In this document: positions 25,472-33,816 of the stretch, piece by piece | How positions within the stretch are numbered: the first letter of the stretch is position 1 | How the letters are laid out: every line of letters begins with the position of its first letter | NCBI GenBank assembly: GCA_033764875.1 | Contig: JANRIO010000011.1 | Location: 1-64,000, forward strand | Length of the DNA stretch: 64,000 nt | Direction of reading: 5' to 3' | From: AWTP1-13 sp033764875 | GTDB taxonomy: Bacteria > Pseudomonadota > Alphaproteobacteria > Rhizobiales > Hyphomicrobiaceae | Notes under the pieces: model-generated | What the model saw: the letters and a program-made list of their open reading frames with translations, nothing else | Databases searched by the model: none | What the model was told of the DNA's origin: nothing | Program-made: the position numbers and the translations under genes

Positions 25472-27238
25472 TTACTGCGGGCGCATGTCCTTGGGGTCGA
25501 TGCCGGCGACGACAACGGGCTTCTTCATGGCGTCGCGCCGGAACGGCTCGCCGAGCTCCTGGTTGAGGATGATCTCGATGAAGGTCGTCTGCCCGGCCTT
25601 CTGCGCCTCGCAGCTCTCCTTCAGCGCCGCCGTCAGCTCGCCTTGCGTGCGCACCACGACGCCCTTGAGGCCGCAGGCCTCCGCCACCTTGGCGTAGCTC
25701 AGGTGCGGATCGAGCTCGGTGCCGACGAAGTTGTCGTCGTACCACAGGATCGAGTTGCGCTTCTCCGCGCCCCACTGGTAGTTGCGGAAGATGCACATGG
25801 TGATGCCCGGCCACTCCTTGCGCCCGATCGAGCTCATCTCGCTCATGGAGATGCCGAAGGCGCCGTCGCCCGCAAATCCCACGCAGGGCGTATCGGGGTT
25901 GCCGATCTTGGCGCCGATGATCGAGGGGAAGCCGTAGCCGCACGGCCCGAACAGGCCCGGCGCCAGGTATTTCCGCCCCAGCTCGAAGGTGGGGTAGGCG
26001 TTGCCGATGGCGCAGTTGTTGCCGATGTCGGTGGAGATGATGGCGTCCTTCGGCAGCCCGGCCTGGATGGCGCGCCAGGCTTGCCTGGGCGACATCCGGT
26101 CCGCGTCGCGCTTCCTGGCGTCCGCGTTCCACGTGGTGCCCGGATCGTCGTCCTCGTGATCCATGCTGGAGAGCGTCTGCAGCCACGCCGACTTGGTGGT
26201 GTGGATCAGCGCCTTGCGCTCGGCTCGTCCGGCGTTGCCGGCGCTCGGCGTCAGCTGGGCGAGAATCTGCTGGGCGACCAGCTTGGCATCGCCGCAGATG
26301 CCGACGGCCACGGGCTTGGTCAGCCCGATGCGGTCCGCATTGATGTCGACCTGGATGATCTTCGCCGTCTTTGGCCAGTAGTCGATGCCGTAGCCCGGCA
26401 GCGTCGAGAACGGGTTGAGGCGCGTGCCGAGGCACAGCACCACGTCGGCCTTGGCGACCAGCTCCATGGCCGCCTTGGAGCCGTTGTAGCCGAGCGGGCC
26501 CACCGCGAGCGGGTGGCTGCCGGGGAAGCTGTCGTTGTGCTGGTAGTTGTTGCACACCGGCGCGTCGAGCTTCTCGGCCAGCGCCGCCGTCTCGGGGATG
26601 GCGCCCGCCAGCACCACGCCGGCCCCCGACAGGATCGCCGGGAACTTCGCCTCCGACAGCAGCTTCGCCGCCTGTGCGATGGCGTTGGCGCCGCCGGCGG
26701 GCCGCTCGAAGTCGACGATGGCCGGCAGCGTGATGTCGATCACCTGCGTCCAGAAATCGCGCGGGATGTTGATCTGCGCCGGCGCGGAGAGCCGCTTGGC
26801 CTTCGAGATCACCCGGTTCAGCACCTCCGCGACGCGCGAGGCATCGCGCACCTCCTCCTGGTAGCCGACCATGTCGCGGAACAGCGCCATCTGCTCGACC
26901 TCCTGGAAGCCGCCCTGGCCGATGGTCTTGTTGGCCGCCTGCGGCGTGACCAGCAGCATCGGCGTGTGGTTCCAGTAGGCGGTCTTCACCGCGGTCACGA
27001 AGCCGGTGATGCCGGGGCCGTTCTGGGCGATGGCCATGGCGATCTTGCCGGTGGAGCGCGTGTAGCCGTCGCAGATGAGCCCGCCGTTGGTCTCGTGCGC
27101 CACGTCCCAGAAGGTGATGCCGGCCTTGGGGAACAGGTCGGAGATCGGCATGAAGGCCGAGCCGATGATGCCGAACGCATGCTGGATGCCGTGCATCTGC
27201 AGCACTTTCACGAACGCTTCCTCGGTCGTCATCTTCAT
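25472..27238 (-). CDS. xsc: Sulfoacetaldehyde acetyltransferase (ThDP enzyme)
   Basis: A 588-residue thiamine-diphosphate enzyme. The N-terminus MKMTTEEAFVKVLQMHGI, IAQNGPGITGFVTAVKTAYW, ANKTIGQGGFQEVEQMALF and ThDP-binding GDGAFGISMSEMSS..NYQWGAEK match Xsc closely, including length. It converts sulfoacetaldehyde plus phosphate to acetyl phosphate and sulfite in taurine or sulfonate catabolism. Usual partners (pta, taurine dehydrogenase or transaminase, sulfite export, tau transporters) are not in the window. The AHETNGGLICDGYTR segment varies from the common Xsc form, so a related substrate is possible. Confidence 0.88.
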   Translation of the reverse strand: MKMTTEEAFVKVLQMHGIQHAFGIIGSAFMPISDLFPKAGITFWDVAHETNGGLICDGYTRSTGKIAMAIAQNGPGITGFVTAVKTAYWNHTPMLLVTPQAANKTIGQGGFQEVEQMALFRDMVGYQEEVRDASRVAEVLNRVISKAKRLSAPAQINIPRDFWTQVIDITLPAIVDFERPAGGANAIAQAAKLLSEAKFPAILSGAGVVLAGAIPETAALAEKLDAPVCNNYQHNDSFPGSHPLAVGPLGYNGSKAAMELVAKADVVLCLGTRLNPFSTLPGYGIDYWPKTAKIIQVDINADRIGLTKPVAVGICGDAKLVAQQILAQLTPSAGNAGRAERKALIHTTKSAWLQTLSSMDHEDDDPGTTWNADARKRDADRMSPRQAWRAIQAGLPKDAIISTDIGNNCAIGNAYPTFELGRKYLAPGLFGPCGYGFPSIIGAKIGNPDTPCVGFAGDGAFGISMSEMSSIGRKEWPGITMCIFRNYQWGAEKRNSILWYDDNFVGTELDPHLSYAKVAEACGLKGVVVRTQGELTAALKESCEAQKAGQTTFIEIILNQELGEPFRRDAMKKPVVVAGIDPKDMRPQ

Positions 27239-27503
27239 CTGAATTGGTCCTCGTTGTGCTAAGGCGCGGGGCAGCGGGATGCGGGCGATGGCGCCCGCTC
27301 GCGGCGCCGTTGCCGTCCCATCCTGCAAAAGACTGGCGATTGTCCGGTGCGGTTGGGACGGCCAGGGGGCCGCTGCCGCAGGGACGGCCCCGACTATATC
27401 ACGCCGTCTTTGCCCGCAGCCACCGGGCTGGAAAATTGTCTGTTGCGGCCTGCCTGCCGATCTTCCGTTGTGTGGAATTCGCGGCGCCCGTCCACCCCGC
27501 CGG

Positions 27504-27944
27504 TCAGCTTCGCGCCTCCCGGGGCCGGTTGACCCGCCACGTCGAGGTGGCGGCCACCGTCACCGTGCCCTGCTCGTCGTAGAGGCGCGCCTCCAGGAAC
27601 GAGATGCCGTTGCCCTTGCGGATGAAGTTGGCGACGCAGCGCGCCCTGGCCCCGCGCAGGGGGGCGACGTACTGCGTCTTCAACTCGAGCGTGGAGCCGG
27701 ATGCGCCGAGCGTGTGCCAGAGCAGATGCCCCATCGTCACGTCGAGCACGAACGCCGATACGCCGCCGTGCACCCACCCTTGCGGGTTGAACAGGAAGTC
27801 GTGGATCGGGAACTCGACGGTGAGCGTCTCTGCCTCGTAGTGGTAGGTGAGGCCGAGCAGCCTCGAGAGGAAGAAAGTCTCGAACTCCGGCTTGGAGCTT
27901 GCGAGCGCGTCCTCGAACGCGCGGCGGGCGGCGGTCTCGTCCAT
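27504..27944 (-). CDS. PaaI-like hotdog thioesterase
   Basis: A 146-residue hotdog-fold protein. NPQGWVHGGVSAFVLDVTMG is the PaaI/YbgC-type central helix with the conserved HGG, followed by TLELKTQYVAPLRG and FLEARLYDEQGTVTVAATSTW. Such enzymes hydrolyse acyl- or aryl-CoA thioesters in the cytoplasm. ATG 27944 has AGGA upstream. Same strand as the cytochrome c gene; no obvious link between them. Confidence 0.8.
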   Translation of the reverse strand: MDETAARRAFEDALASSKPEFETFFLSRLLGLTYHYEAETLTVEFPIHDFLFNPQGWVHGGVSAFVLDVTMGHLLWHTLGASGSTLELKTQYVAPLRGARARCVANFIRKGNGISFLEARLYDEQGTVTVAATSTWRVNRPREARS

Positions 27945-28057
27945 CTGGTCCTGTTGCAATTCGGGAGAGGGGGCGGTTGCAGCGCAGCATCATCGTCCGC
28001 GGTCGCGTCGGCCGCAAGCGCGCTGCCGACACGCGGGCGCGCCCGGCCCGCGGCCGG

Positions 28058-28579
28058 TCATTTGGCCGTGTCGGGAAATCCCGCGCGCATGTAGGCGATC
28101 ACCGCCCAGATCTCCTCGCGCGACAGCGTGTCCTTGAACGCCGGCATGCCGCTGTCGAACTGCCGGCCCCCGTCGGCGATGCTCCACAGCAGGTACTCGT
28201 CGACCGCGATCGGCTTCTGCATCATGAAGGCCAGCAGCGGTGGCGAGGGCAGCAGCGACTGGCTGGAGACCTGCGCACCGAGCCCGGTCTCTCCGTGGCA
28301 CGATGCGCAGTGCTGGCCGTAGATCCTGCCGCCCGCCTCGATCACGGCCCGCGTGCGGGGCGCGGGCGCGCGCGCATCGAGGTAGGTCTGCGGCACGCCG
28401 CGCAGGATGTAGTGCCAGTGGCGGATGCCGGGCAGCCGCAGGGCCCGCGGCAGATTCTGCGTGGCCTCGTCCTTGCTCTTCGGCGACGGCCGCCACAGGT
28501 CCGAGCGCTCGATGGGGGAGGCACCTGCCAGCAGGGACGCGAGCGCCAGCGTCACCAGTGCTGCAAGCCGCCGTCGCAT
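28058..28579 (-). CDS. Exported c-type cytochrome
   Basis: A 173-residue periplasmic monohaem protein: signal peptide RRRLAALVTLALASLLAGA, haem site CASCH near residue 92, and a likely axial Met in DSGMPAFKDTLSREEIWAVIAYMR. The about 60 residues before the haem motif are longer than in a minimal cytochrome c and contain a Trp/Arg/Pro-rich region. Electron partner unknown. ATG 28579 follows GAGAGGA. Confidence 0.85.
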   Translation of the reverse strand: MRRRLAALVTLALASLLAGASPIERSDLWRPSPKSKDEATQNLPRALRLPGIRHWHYILRGVPQTYLDARAPAPRTRAVIEAGGRIYGQHCASCHGETGLGAQVSSQSLLPSPPLLAFMMQKPIAVDEYLLWSIADGGRQFDSGMPAFKDTLSREEIWAVIAYMRAGFPDTAK

Positions 28580-28723
28580 GTTGATCCTCTCAATTTTCAA
28601 CCCGCTGCACCTTTAGCGCAAGCCTCGCCCATGCGCGACCTCGATCCGTTTGATTTTCGTCAACGCCGCCCATAGGCGCCGGCGCTATCTGGACATCCGA
28701 GGTTGCTGAGAGGAGATCTAGCC

Positions 28724-29218
28724 ATGGCAAACATTGAGCCATCCAAGCAGGGCCGCCCCGCACTTCGCTCGCGTGATCTTTTGGGCTCCCTGCGCGACGA
28801 GATGGATCGCGTGTTCGAGCAGTTCGATCGGGGCTGGGGCCTGCCGTCCCTGTTCGCCGGCGCCGGCGGAGCCGCTGCCGTAGTCCCGCAGTTCGACATC
28901 CGCGACGACGGCAAGTCGCTCACCATCGAGGCCGAGCTGCCGGGCGTCGACGAGAAGGACGTCACCGTCTCGCTTGCCGACGGCGTCCTCGTCGTCAAGG
29001 GCGAGAAGAGGCAGGAGCGCGAGGAGAAGAAGGACAACTACTACCTGTCCGAGCGCGCCTTTGGCAGCTTCGAGCGTGCGCTCCGCATGCCCGACTGGAT
29101 CGACGACAGCAAGGTCGAGGCGCACTTCGACAAGGGCGTCCTCAAGATCATGGCGCCCAAGAAGCCCGACGCGGTCAAGTCCGAGCGCCAGATCGAGATC
29201 AAGAAGCCGCAGGCCTGA
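28724..29218 (+). CDS. Small heat-shock protein, Hsp20/alpha-crystallin family
   Basis: A 164-residue chaperone. N-terminal arm (DLLGSLRDEMDRVFEQFDRG), alpha-crystallin domain about 55-155 (FDIRDDGKSLTIEAELPGV, DGVLVVKGEK, FDKGVLKIMAPK) and short basic C-terminal tail ending IEIKKPQA, where the IEI forms the usual I-x-I anchor. It holds unfolded proteins as oligomers. GAGAGGAG upstream sets ATG 28724. No heat-shock promoter or ROSE thermometer that I can be sure of. Confidence 0.9.
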   Translation: MANIEPSKQGRPALRSRDLLGSLRDEMDRVFEQFDRGWGLPSLFAGAGGAAAVVPQFDIRDDGKSLTIEAELPGVDEKDVTVSLADGVLVVKGEKRQEREEKKDNYYLSERAFGSFERALRMPDWIDDSKVEAHFDKGVLKIMAPKKPDAVKSERQIEIKKPQA

Positions 29219-29220
29219 TT

Positions 29221-29249
29221 GAGGGCCCGCGCTTTGCGCGCCCCCCGGC
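29221..29249 (+). terminator. Possible hsp20 terminator
   Basis: Imperfect GC hairpin GGGCCCGCGC-TTT-GCGCGCCCCC directly after the hsp20 stop, without a T-tract. Confidence 0.4.
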
Positions 29250-29330
29250 CCATCTCTCCACGCTCCGACGCGTGCCAGCGTTGCGGTGCGGGCCGGGGGG
29301 TGTGCATTTGCATTCTCCCTGCCACATCCC

Positions 29331-29357
29331 TCCCGGGGGGCATGCCCCGGGGGGGCA
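29331..29357. repeat. Long G/C palindrome upstream of the SDR gene
   Basis: CCCGGGGGGCATGCCCCGGG, centred on GGCATGCC, within TCC...GGGGCAG. About 150 bases upstream of the SDR start; function unknown. Confidence 0.5.
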
Positions 29358-29501
29358 GAGCGTGCGCTCAGTATACGTATCGGCTCGCTGCCCCTTTGCT
29401 CCCTCGCCATGGCATTGGGGGCGGGCCATCCCCTGTGCTATGATGCATTGCGAAAAGCCCCGAGATCGCCTCGGGTCCGCAAGCCGCCGGCACGAGGGCT
29501 G

Positions 29502-30260
29502 ATGACCACGACGCCCAACGAAGACCGCAAGACATTGATCCTTACCGGGGCCTCGCGCGGCATCGGCCACGCGACGGTCAAGCGCTTTGCCTCTGCCGGC
29601 TGGCGCGTCATCACCTGCTCCCGGCACGGCTTTCCCGAGAATTGCCCGTGGGAGGCCGGTCCCGAGGATCACATCCAGGTCGACCTGTCCGACGCCGGCT
29701 CCACCGAGCTTGCCATCGACGAGATGCGGCAGCGTCTCAAGGCCCAGGGCGGCCGCCTCAACGCCCTGGTCAACAACGCGGCCATCTCGCCCAAGGGGGC
29801 AGGCGGCTCGCGGCTCGGCACCATCGAGACGCCCCTGGCCGACTGGCAGCACGTGTTCCAGGTCAATTTCTTCGCCCCCATCATGCTGGCGCGCGGGCTG
29901 ATCGAGGAGTTGCAGCGCGCGCGCGGCGCCGTCGTCAACGTCAGCTCCATCGCCGGCAGCCGGGTGCATCCCTTCGCGGGGGCCGCCTACGCCACCTCGA
30001 AGGCGGCGCTGGCCGGCCTCACGCGCGAGATGGCGCACGATTTCGGCCCGCGCGGCATCAGGGTGAATGCCATCTCCCCCGGCGAGATCGACACCTCCAT
30101 CCTCTCGCCCGGCACCCAGAAGATCGTGGAGGAGAACATTCCGCTGGGCCGCCTGGGCGAGCCCCAGGAGGTGGCCAAGGCCATCTACTTCCTGTGCACG
30201 GAGCAGTCGAGCTACGTGAACGGCGCCGAGCTGCACATCAACGGCGGCCAGCACGTCTGA
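29502..30260 (+). CDS. Short-chain dehydrogenase/reductase
   Basis: A 252-residue classical SDR: ILTGASRGIGHATV, Arg-rich after strand 2 (TCSRHGFP, favouring NADP), LVNNAAISP, NVSSIAGS and YATSKAALAGLTREMA with catalytic Tyr and Lys. C-terminal YFLCTEQSSYVNGAELHINGGQ fits the 3-oxoacyl-reductase-like branch. Substrate unknown. ATG 29502 is preferred; the open frame upstream is not conserved in style. Confidence 0.87.
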   Translation: MTTTPNEDRKTLILTGASRGIGHATVKRFASAGWRVITCSRHGFPENCPWEAGPEDHIQVDLSDAGSTELAIDEMRQRLKAQGGRLNALVNNAAISPKGAGGSRLGTIETPLADWQHVFQVNFFAPIMLARGLIEELQRARGAVVNVSSIAGSRVHPFAGAAYATSKAALAGLTREMAHDFGPRGIRVNAISPGEIDTSILSPGTQKIVEENIPLGRLGEPQEVAKAIYFLCTEQSSYVNGAELHINGGQHV

Positions 30261-30597
30261 CGGCCGGGAGGCCGCGGCTGGTCGAGAATGACGCCGACCC
30301 GGCAGCGGCGCAGGCCGCGACGGTCGCGGCCGGATGCCCGCGCTGGCGGGCACCGCGCAGGCGCGCAGTGGATCGCGGGCGTTGTCGAGGGCTCAAGCGG
30401 CCGGCCGCGGGCGGGGCTCGCGATTGGCCATGCAATTCAACGCGCCGCCATCAGCGCCAGGCGCAGGGCGGCGACGGCTCCCCCGCGACCTTCGCTTGCG
30501 GCCGGTGCCGCGGACCGCTATAAGGCGGCCTCGCTGCCTTCTGAAGGCGGGGCAGCGGAGGGCTGTTGCGGCCCGTTGAGAGCCTGCGACGGTCGGG
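30261..30597. other. Intergenic region before tRNA-Pro
   Basis: About 340 bases of GC-rich sequence with no gene-like frame. It should contain the tRNA promoter; I cannot point to one. Confidence 0.5.
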
Positions 30598-30674
30598 CGG
30601 AGCGTAGCGCAGCCTGGTAGCGCACCTGCTTCGGGAGCAGGGGGTCGGGAGTTCGAATCTCCCCGCTCCGACCA
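30598..30674 (+). tRNA. tRNA-Pro (anticodon CGG)
   Basis: 77 bases with acceptor stem CGGAGCG/CGCTCCG, D arm with AGCCTGGTAGCGC, anticodon stem CCTGC/GCAGG around loop TTCGGGA (anticodon CGG), T arm GGGAGTTCGAATCTCCC, and encoded ACCA end. It decodes CCG, a frequent proline codon in GC-rich genomes. No integrase or phage-like gene follows its 3' end. Confidence 0.95.
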
Positions 30675-30764
30675 ATACTTAGCTCGCCCGTTCAGGCTGC
30701 CCGAGCCGCGGGCCCAATTGGCCGCCCGAAGGGCGTGAAGCCCGCAGCCCACCTTTCGTCCGGG

Positions 30765-31694
30765 TCATTCGGGACCTCCCTGAAGCGCAGATGCCAGATA
30801 GACAGCAAGAACGGCGAGCAGCATGGCTCCGCGCCAACGGTCGATAATGCCGGAGCGGGGCGGGTACGTGATGGCGACTGCGACGAGGCCGAGAACGAGA
30901 GAAGGGGCGGCGGCGACAAAGGCGACATCGATGGGCGTAATCGTCGCCGCCACGCCGATGATGAACAGCCCGTTGAAGATGTTGCTGCCGAGAACGGTAC
31001 CCAGCCCGACCTCGTCATGACCGCGCACGCGCGAGATGATTGCCGTGGCCAGCTCGGGCACGGATGTGCCGATGGCCACGATGGTGGCCCCGATCACGAA
31101 CGCGCTGAGGCCGAAGGCTTGGGCGATGCCGGTCGCGCCGAGCACGATCAGGTTGCCGGCGGCGATCAGCAGGGCGAGGCCGATGGCGCTCTCCACGATC
31201 GCACGCACGGGCCGCGTCTCGCCGAGCACCTCCGGCGCCGCGCTGCGCTCCGAGCGCGCCTCAAGCGCCACCGCGACCAGCCAGACTGCAAAGCCCGCCA
31301 ACAGCATGACACCCTCGATCCTCGAGAGATGGCCGTCCACGAGCAGTGCCCCAATCACGACGCTGACCAGCAGGGCGACGGGAAAGTCGCGCCGGACATT
31401 GCTGCGGCGCGCCGTGATCGGCGCGATGAGAACGGCCAGTGCCAGGATCAGTGCCACGTTGATGACGTTGCTACCGAGCGCGTCGCCGAGCGAGATCTGG
31501 GGGGCCCCGGCGAGCGCCGAGTTGATCGCAACCGTCAATTCCGGGCTCGACGTGGCAAAGGCTGCAACCGTGGCGGCGATGATCCCCGGCGAGATGCGGG
31601 CGGCCCGCGCCAGCCCAATGGTGCCGCGCACGAACAGCTCTCCGCCCGCGCCTGCGCAGACGAGGCCGATCAGCATCACCAGGTACATGTTCAT
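30765..31694 (-). CDS. Calcium/sodium:proton exchanger of the CaCA family (YrbG-like)
   Basis: A 309-residue membrane protein with about ten helices and two inverted alpha repeats: ATSSPELTVAINSALAG plus ALGSNVINVAL in the first half, and AIGTSVPELATAI plus VLGSNIFNGLFI in the second. These are the ion-binding repeats of the family. It exchanges Ca2+ (or Na+) for Na+ or H+ across the inner membrane. It lies about 190 bases downstream of the antiporter operon on the same strand and may be its last gene. Confidence 0.9.
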   Translation of the reverse strand: MNMYLVMLIGLVCAGAGGELFVRGTIGLARAARISPGIIAATVAAFATSSPELTVAINSALAGAPQISLGDALGSNVINVALILALAVLIAPITARRSNVRRDFPVALLVSVVIGALLVDGHLSRIEGVMLLAGFAVWLVAVALEARSERSAAPEVLGETRPVRAIVESAIGLALLIAAGNLIVLGATGIAQAFGLSAFVIGATIVAIGTSVPELATAIISRVRGHDEVGLGTVLGSNIFNGLFIIGVAATITPIDVAFVAAAPSLVLGLVAVAITYPPRSGIIDRWRGAMLLAVLAVYLASALQGGPE

Positions 31695-31887
31695 CGGCGT
31701 GTCCCCGCGTCGGCGTGCAGTCGCGCATTCGACCTGTGTGGGCGATCCGCAGGACCGCTCCCCCGCGACCGGAGGTGCATGCCGAGACGTCCCGCGTCAT
31801 GGACCGGACATGCCCCGCGCGATGCCGCCGAGCAGCGGCCTGCCGCAGCGCATTGAGGAGCGCGGCGACGGCGCCAGGTGGCCATGG

Positions 31888-33573
31888 TCACAGATAGGCA
31901 AGAATGAGATAGGCGCCCAGCATCACGGTCGTCCAGAATGCCATCGTGCCCGTCGGCCATGTGCGGCCGAAGACCCCCCCGGGTCCATGGTGCCGATGAA
32001 GGCCGCCATTGATCGCCTTCCCGGCACGGCCGATCCACGAGACGAGGCGGATCCAGGCGCGCCCGCTCCTGTCGTCGATCCCGTGTGCCACACCGCGTCC
32101 CAGTCGCCGCCACAGCCAATCGACATCGAGCGTGATCGTCATCGTGCGCTTGAGCATGCCCAGCATCAGGAAGAATGCGAGCCCCGAGAACAGCAGCAAC
32201 TGCAGCTGCCCGAGGACGTGGCTCGCCGTGTAGGGCACGTAGTCGACCTTGAATGGCAGCAGCGCGTAGAGCGGGTCGGGGTAGACCCCGATCCCGATGC
32301 ACAGGATCGAGCAAAGGATCATCGCGGCGCGCATGTTCCAAGGCGGGTCGTCCGGCCGCAGGCCGGAGTCCTTCTGGAAGAACACGAACCACGGGAACTT
32401 GATGCCGGCGTGCAGGAACACGCCCGCCGAGCCGGCCGCAAGCAGGAGCCAGACGCTCGCCAGATGCTGCTGCGCCGCGCCCTCGCTGATCATGGATTTC
32501 GAGATGAAGCCAGAGGTCAGCGGGAAGGACGAGATCGACAGCGCGCCAATGATGCCGCAGATCGTCGTGACCGGCATCGTGCGGAACAAGCCGCCGAGGT
32601 CGGTGCATTTGCGCTTGCCCGTCATGTAGAGCACGGAGCCGGCCGACATCAGCAGCAGCGCCTTGTAGATGATGTGCGTGAAGGCGTGTGCAGCGGCGCC
32701 GTTGAGCGCCATCTCCGTGCCGATGCCGATCCCCGCCACCATGAAGCCGACCTGGTTGACGATCGAGTAGGCAAGGATGCGGCGCATGTCGTTCTCGAGG
32801 ATCGCGTAGATGATCCCGTAGAGCATCATGGCGAGGCCGACCCAGATCAGCAGCTCCGTGCCGGGAAAGCCCCTCAGGAGGACATAGACCGCCGTCTTCG
32901 TGGTGAATGCCGACAGGAACACCATGCCGGACCAGGAAGCTTCAGGATAGGCGTCGGGAAGCCATGCCGAGAGCGGTGTCGCCGCGGCGTTGATCAGGAA
33001 CCCGGCCAGGATCAGGCAGCGCGGGAGCGTGCTGAGGTCCATCCTCTCGAAGCTGGTCGAGCCCGTTGCAGATATCTCGCCGGCCAGTCCTGCCATGAGC
33101 AGCACGCCGCCGAACATATGCATGACGGCATAGCGCAACCCGGCGGCGCGGGCGTTGGGTCCGCTCGACCACACCACGAGCGTGGACGCGATCGCCATCA
33201 GCTCCCAGAAGACGAACACGGTGATGAGATCGCCGGCAAGGCAGACGCCGATGGCGCTGCCGGAGTAGACGAAAGCGGAGGCCAGCTCGATCGTCCTCGG
33301 CTGATTGAGTGCAAACAGCGCGCCTGCGAGCGCCATCAGCGCAAACACCACGGCAAACAGCCGCGAGAGCTTGTCGCCTTTGACGAGGACCAGGTCCTGC
33401 CCGAGGAATTGCGACTTGAGTGCCACGCCATCCGGGACCTGCCAGACCAGCCACAAGGTCAAGGCTGGCAGCAGCAGCAGCGCCAAGGCGCGCCAGCTGC
33501 CTTTCAGCAGCGGCAGCAACAGCCCGCCGGCCATCAGCAGCAGCGCGGGCGGGAGGAGAATGCTACTCGTCAT
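31888..33573 (-). CDS. MrpD/NuoL-type proton-translocating subunit (third D-like subunit)
   Basis: A 561-residue polytopic protein of the Mrp-antiporter/Complex I family with about 14 helices. TM5 Glu is present (ITVFVFWELMAIAS) and a TM8 Lys follows in FLSAFTTKTAVYVLL. Where most members have Lys in TM7 before the AWLP block, it reads GFLINAAATPLSAWLP, so Asn sits near that position. An about 80-residue tail rich in Arg/His/Gly (RAGKAINGGLHRHHGPGG) precedes a last helix. Start overlaps the upstream small gene by 11 bases. Confidence 0.85.
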   Translation of the reverse strand: MTSSILLPPALLLMAGGLLLPLLKGSWRALALLLLPALTLWLVWQVPDGVALKSQFLGQDLVLVKGDKLSRLFAVVFALMALAGALFALNQPRTIELASAFVYSGSAIGVCLAGDLITVFVFWELMAIASTLVVWSSGPNARAAGLRYAVMHMFGGVLLMAGLAGEISATGSTSFERMDLSTLPRCLILAGFLINAAATPLSAWLPDAYPEASWSGMVFLSAFTTKTAVYVLLRGFPGTELLIWVGLAMMLYGIIYAILENDMRRILAYSIVNQVGFMVAGIGIGTEMALNGAAAHAFTHIIYKALLLMSAGSVLYMTGKRKCTDLGGLFRTMPVTTICGIIGALSISSFPLTSGFISKSMISEGAAQQHLASVWLLLAAGSAGVFLHAGIKFPWFVFFQKDSGLRPDDPPWNMRAAMILCSILCIGIGVYPDPLYALLPFKVDYVPYTASHVLGQLQLLLFSGLAFFLMLGMLKRTMTITLDVDWLWRRLGRGVAHGIDDRSGRAWIRLVSWIGRAGKAINGGLHRHHGPGGVFGRTWPTGTMAFWTTVMLGAYLILAYL

Positions 33574-33814
33574 AGTAGGTATCCGGCCGCTTCAGGATCA
33601 CACCCAGCGCTTTCGCGAGCAGCACCAGCCCGACGCAGGCCCCCAGGCCGTACCAGGCGGCAAACCCGAACAGTGCATCGAGACGGAAGTGGGGATGGTG
33701 CGGCACGACCAGGTCGAGCAGCACGAGCACGGCCAGCACCAGCAGCCCGCCCGTCCACAGCAGCCTGATCGTGCTCGGCCGCACCAGCCAATGGTCGCCA
33801 TCCTTGTCGGTCAT
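33563..33814 (-). CDS. Small two-helix membrane protein inside the antiporter operon
   Basis: An 83-residue protein with two hydrophobic helices (LLWTGGLLVLAVLVLLDLVV and GLGACVGLVLLAKALGVIL) and an acidic end KRPDTYYDE. I do not recognise a family. ATG 33814 lies just after the preceding stop; an in-frame GTG at 33820 would overlap it. Its end overlaps the third D subunit. Tight coupling on both sides argues for an accessory subunit of the antiporter. Confidence 0.75.
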   Translation of the reverse strand: MTDKDGDHWLVRPSTIRLLWTGGLLVLAVLVLLDLVVPHHPHFRLDALFGFAAWYGLGACVGLVLLAKALGVILKRPDTYYDE

Positions 33815-33816
33815 GC

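Noticed and set aside
28601..28723. ROSE-type RNA thermometer before hsp20
   Set aside because: The leader is short and I could not fold the ribosome binding site into the expected hairpin by eye.
30598..30780. tRNA-Pro as an integration site for an island
   Set aside because: No integrase and no repeated tRNA 3' end was seen downstream in the window; the following genes look like ordinary chromosome.
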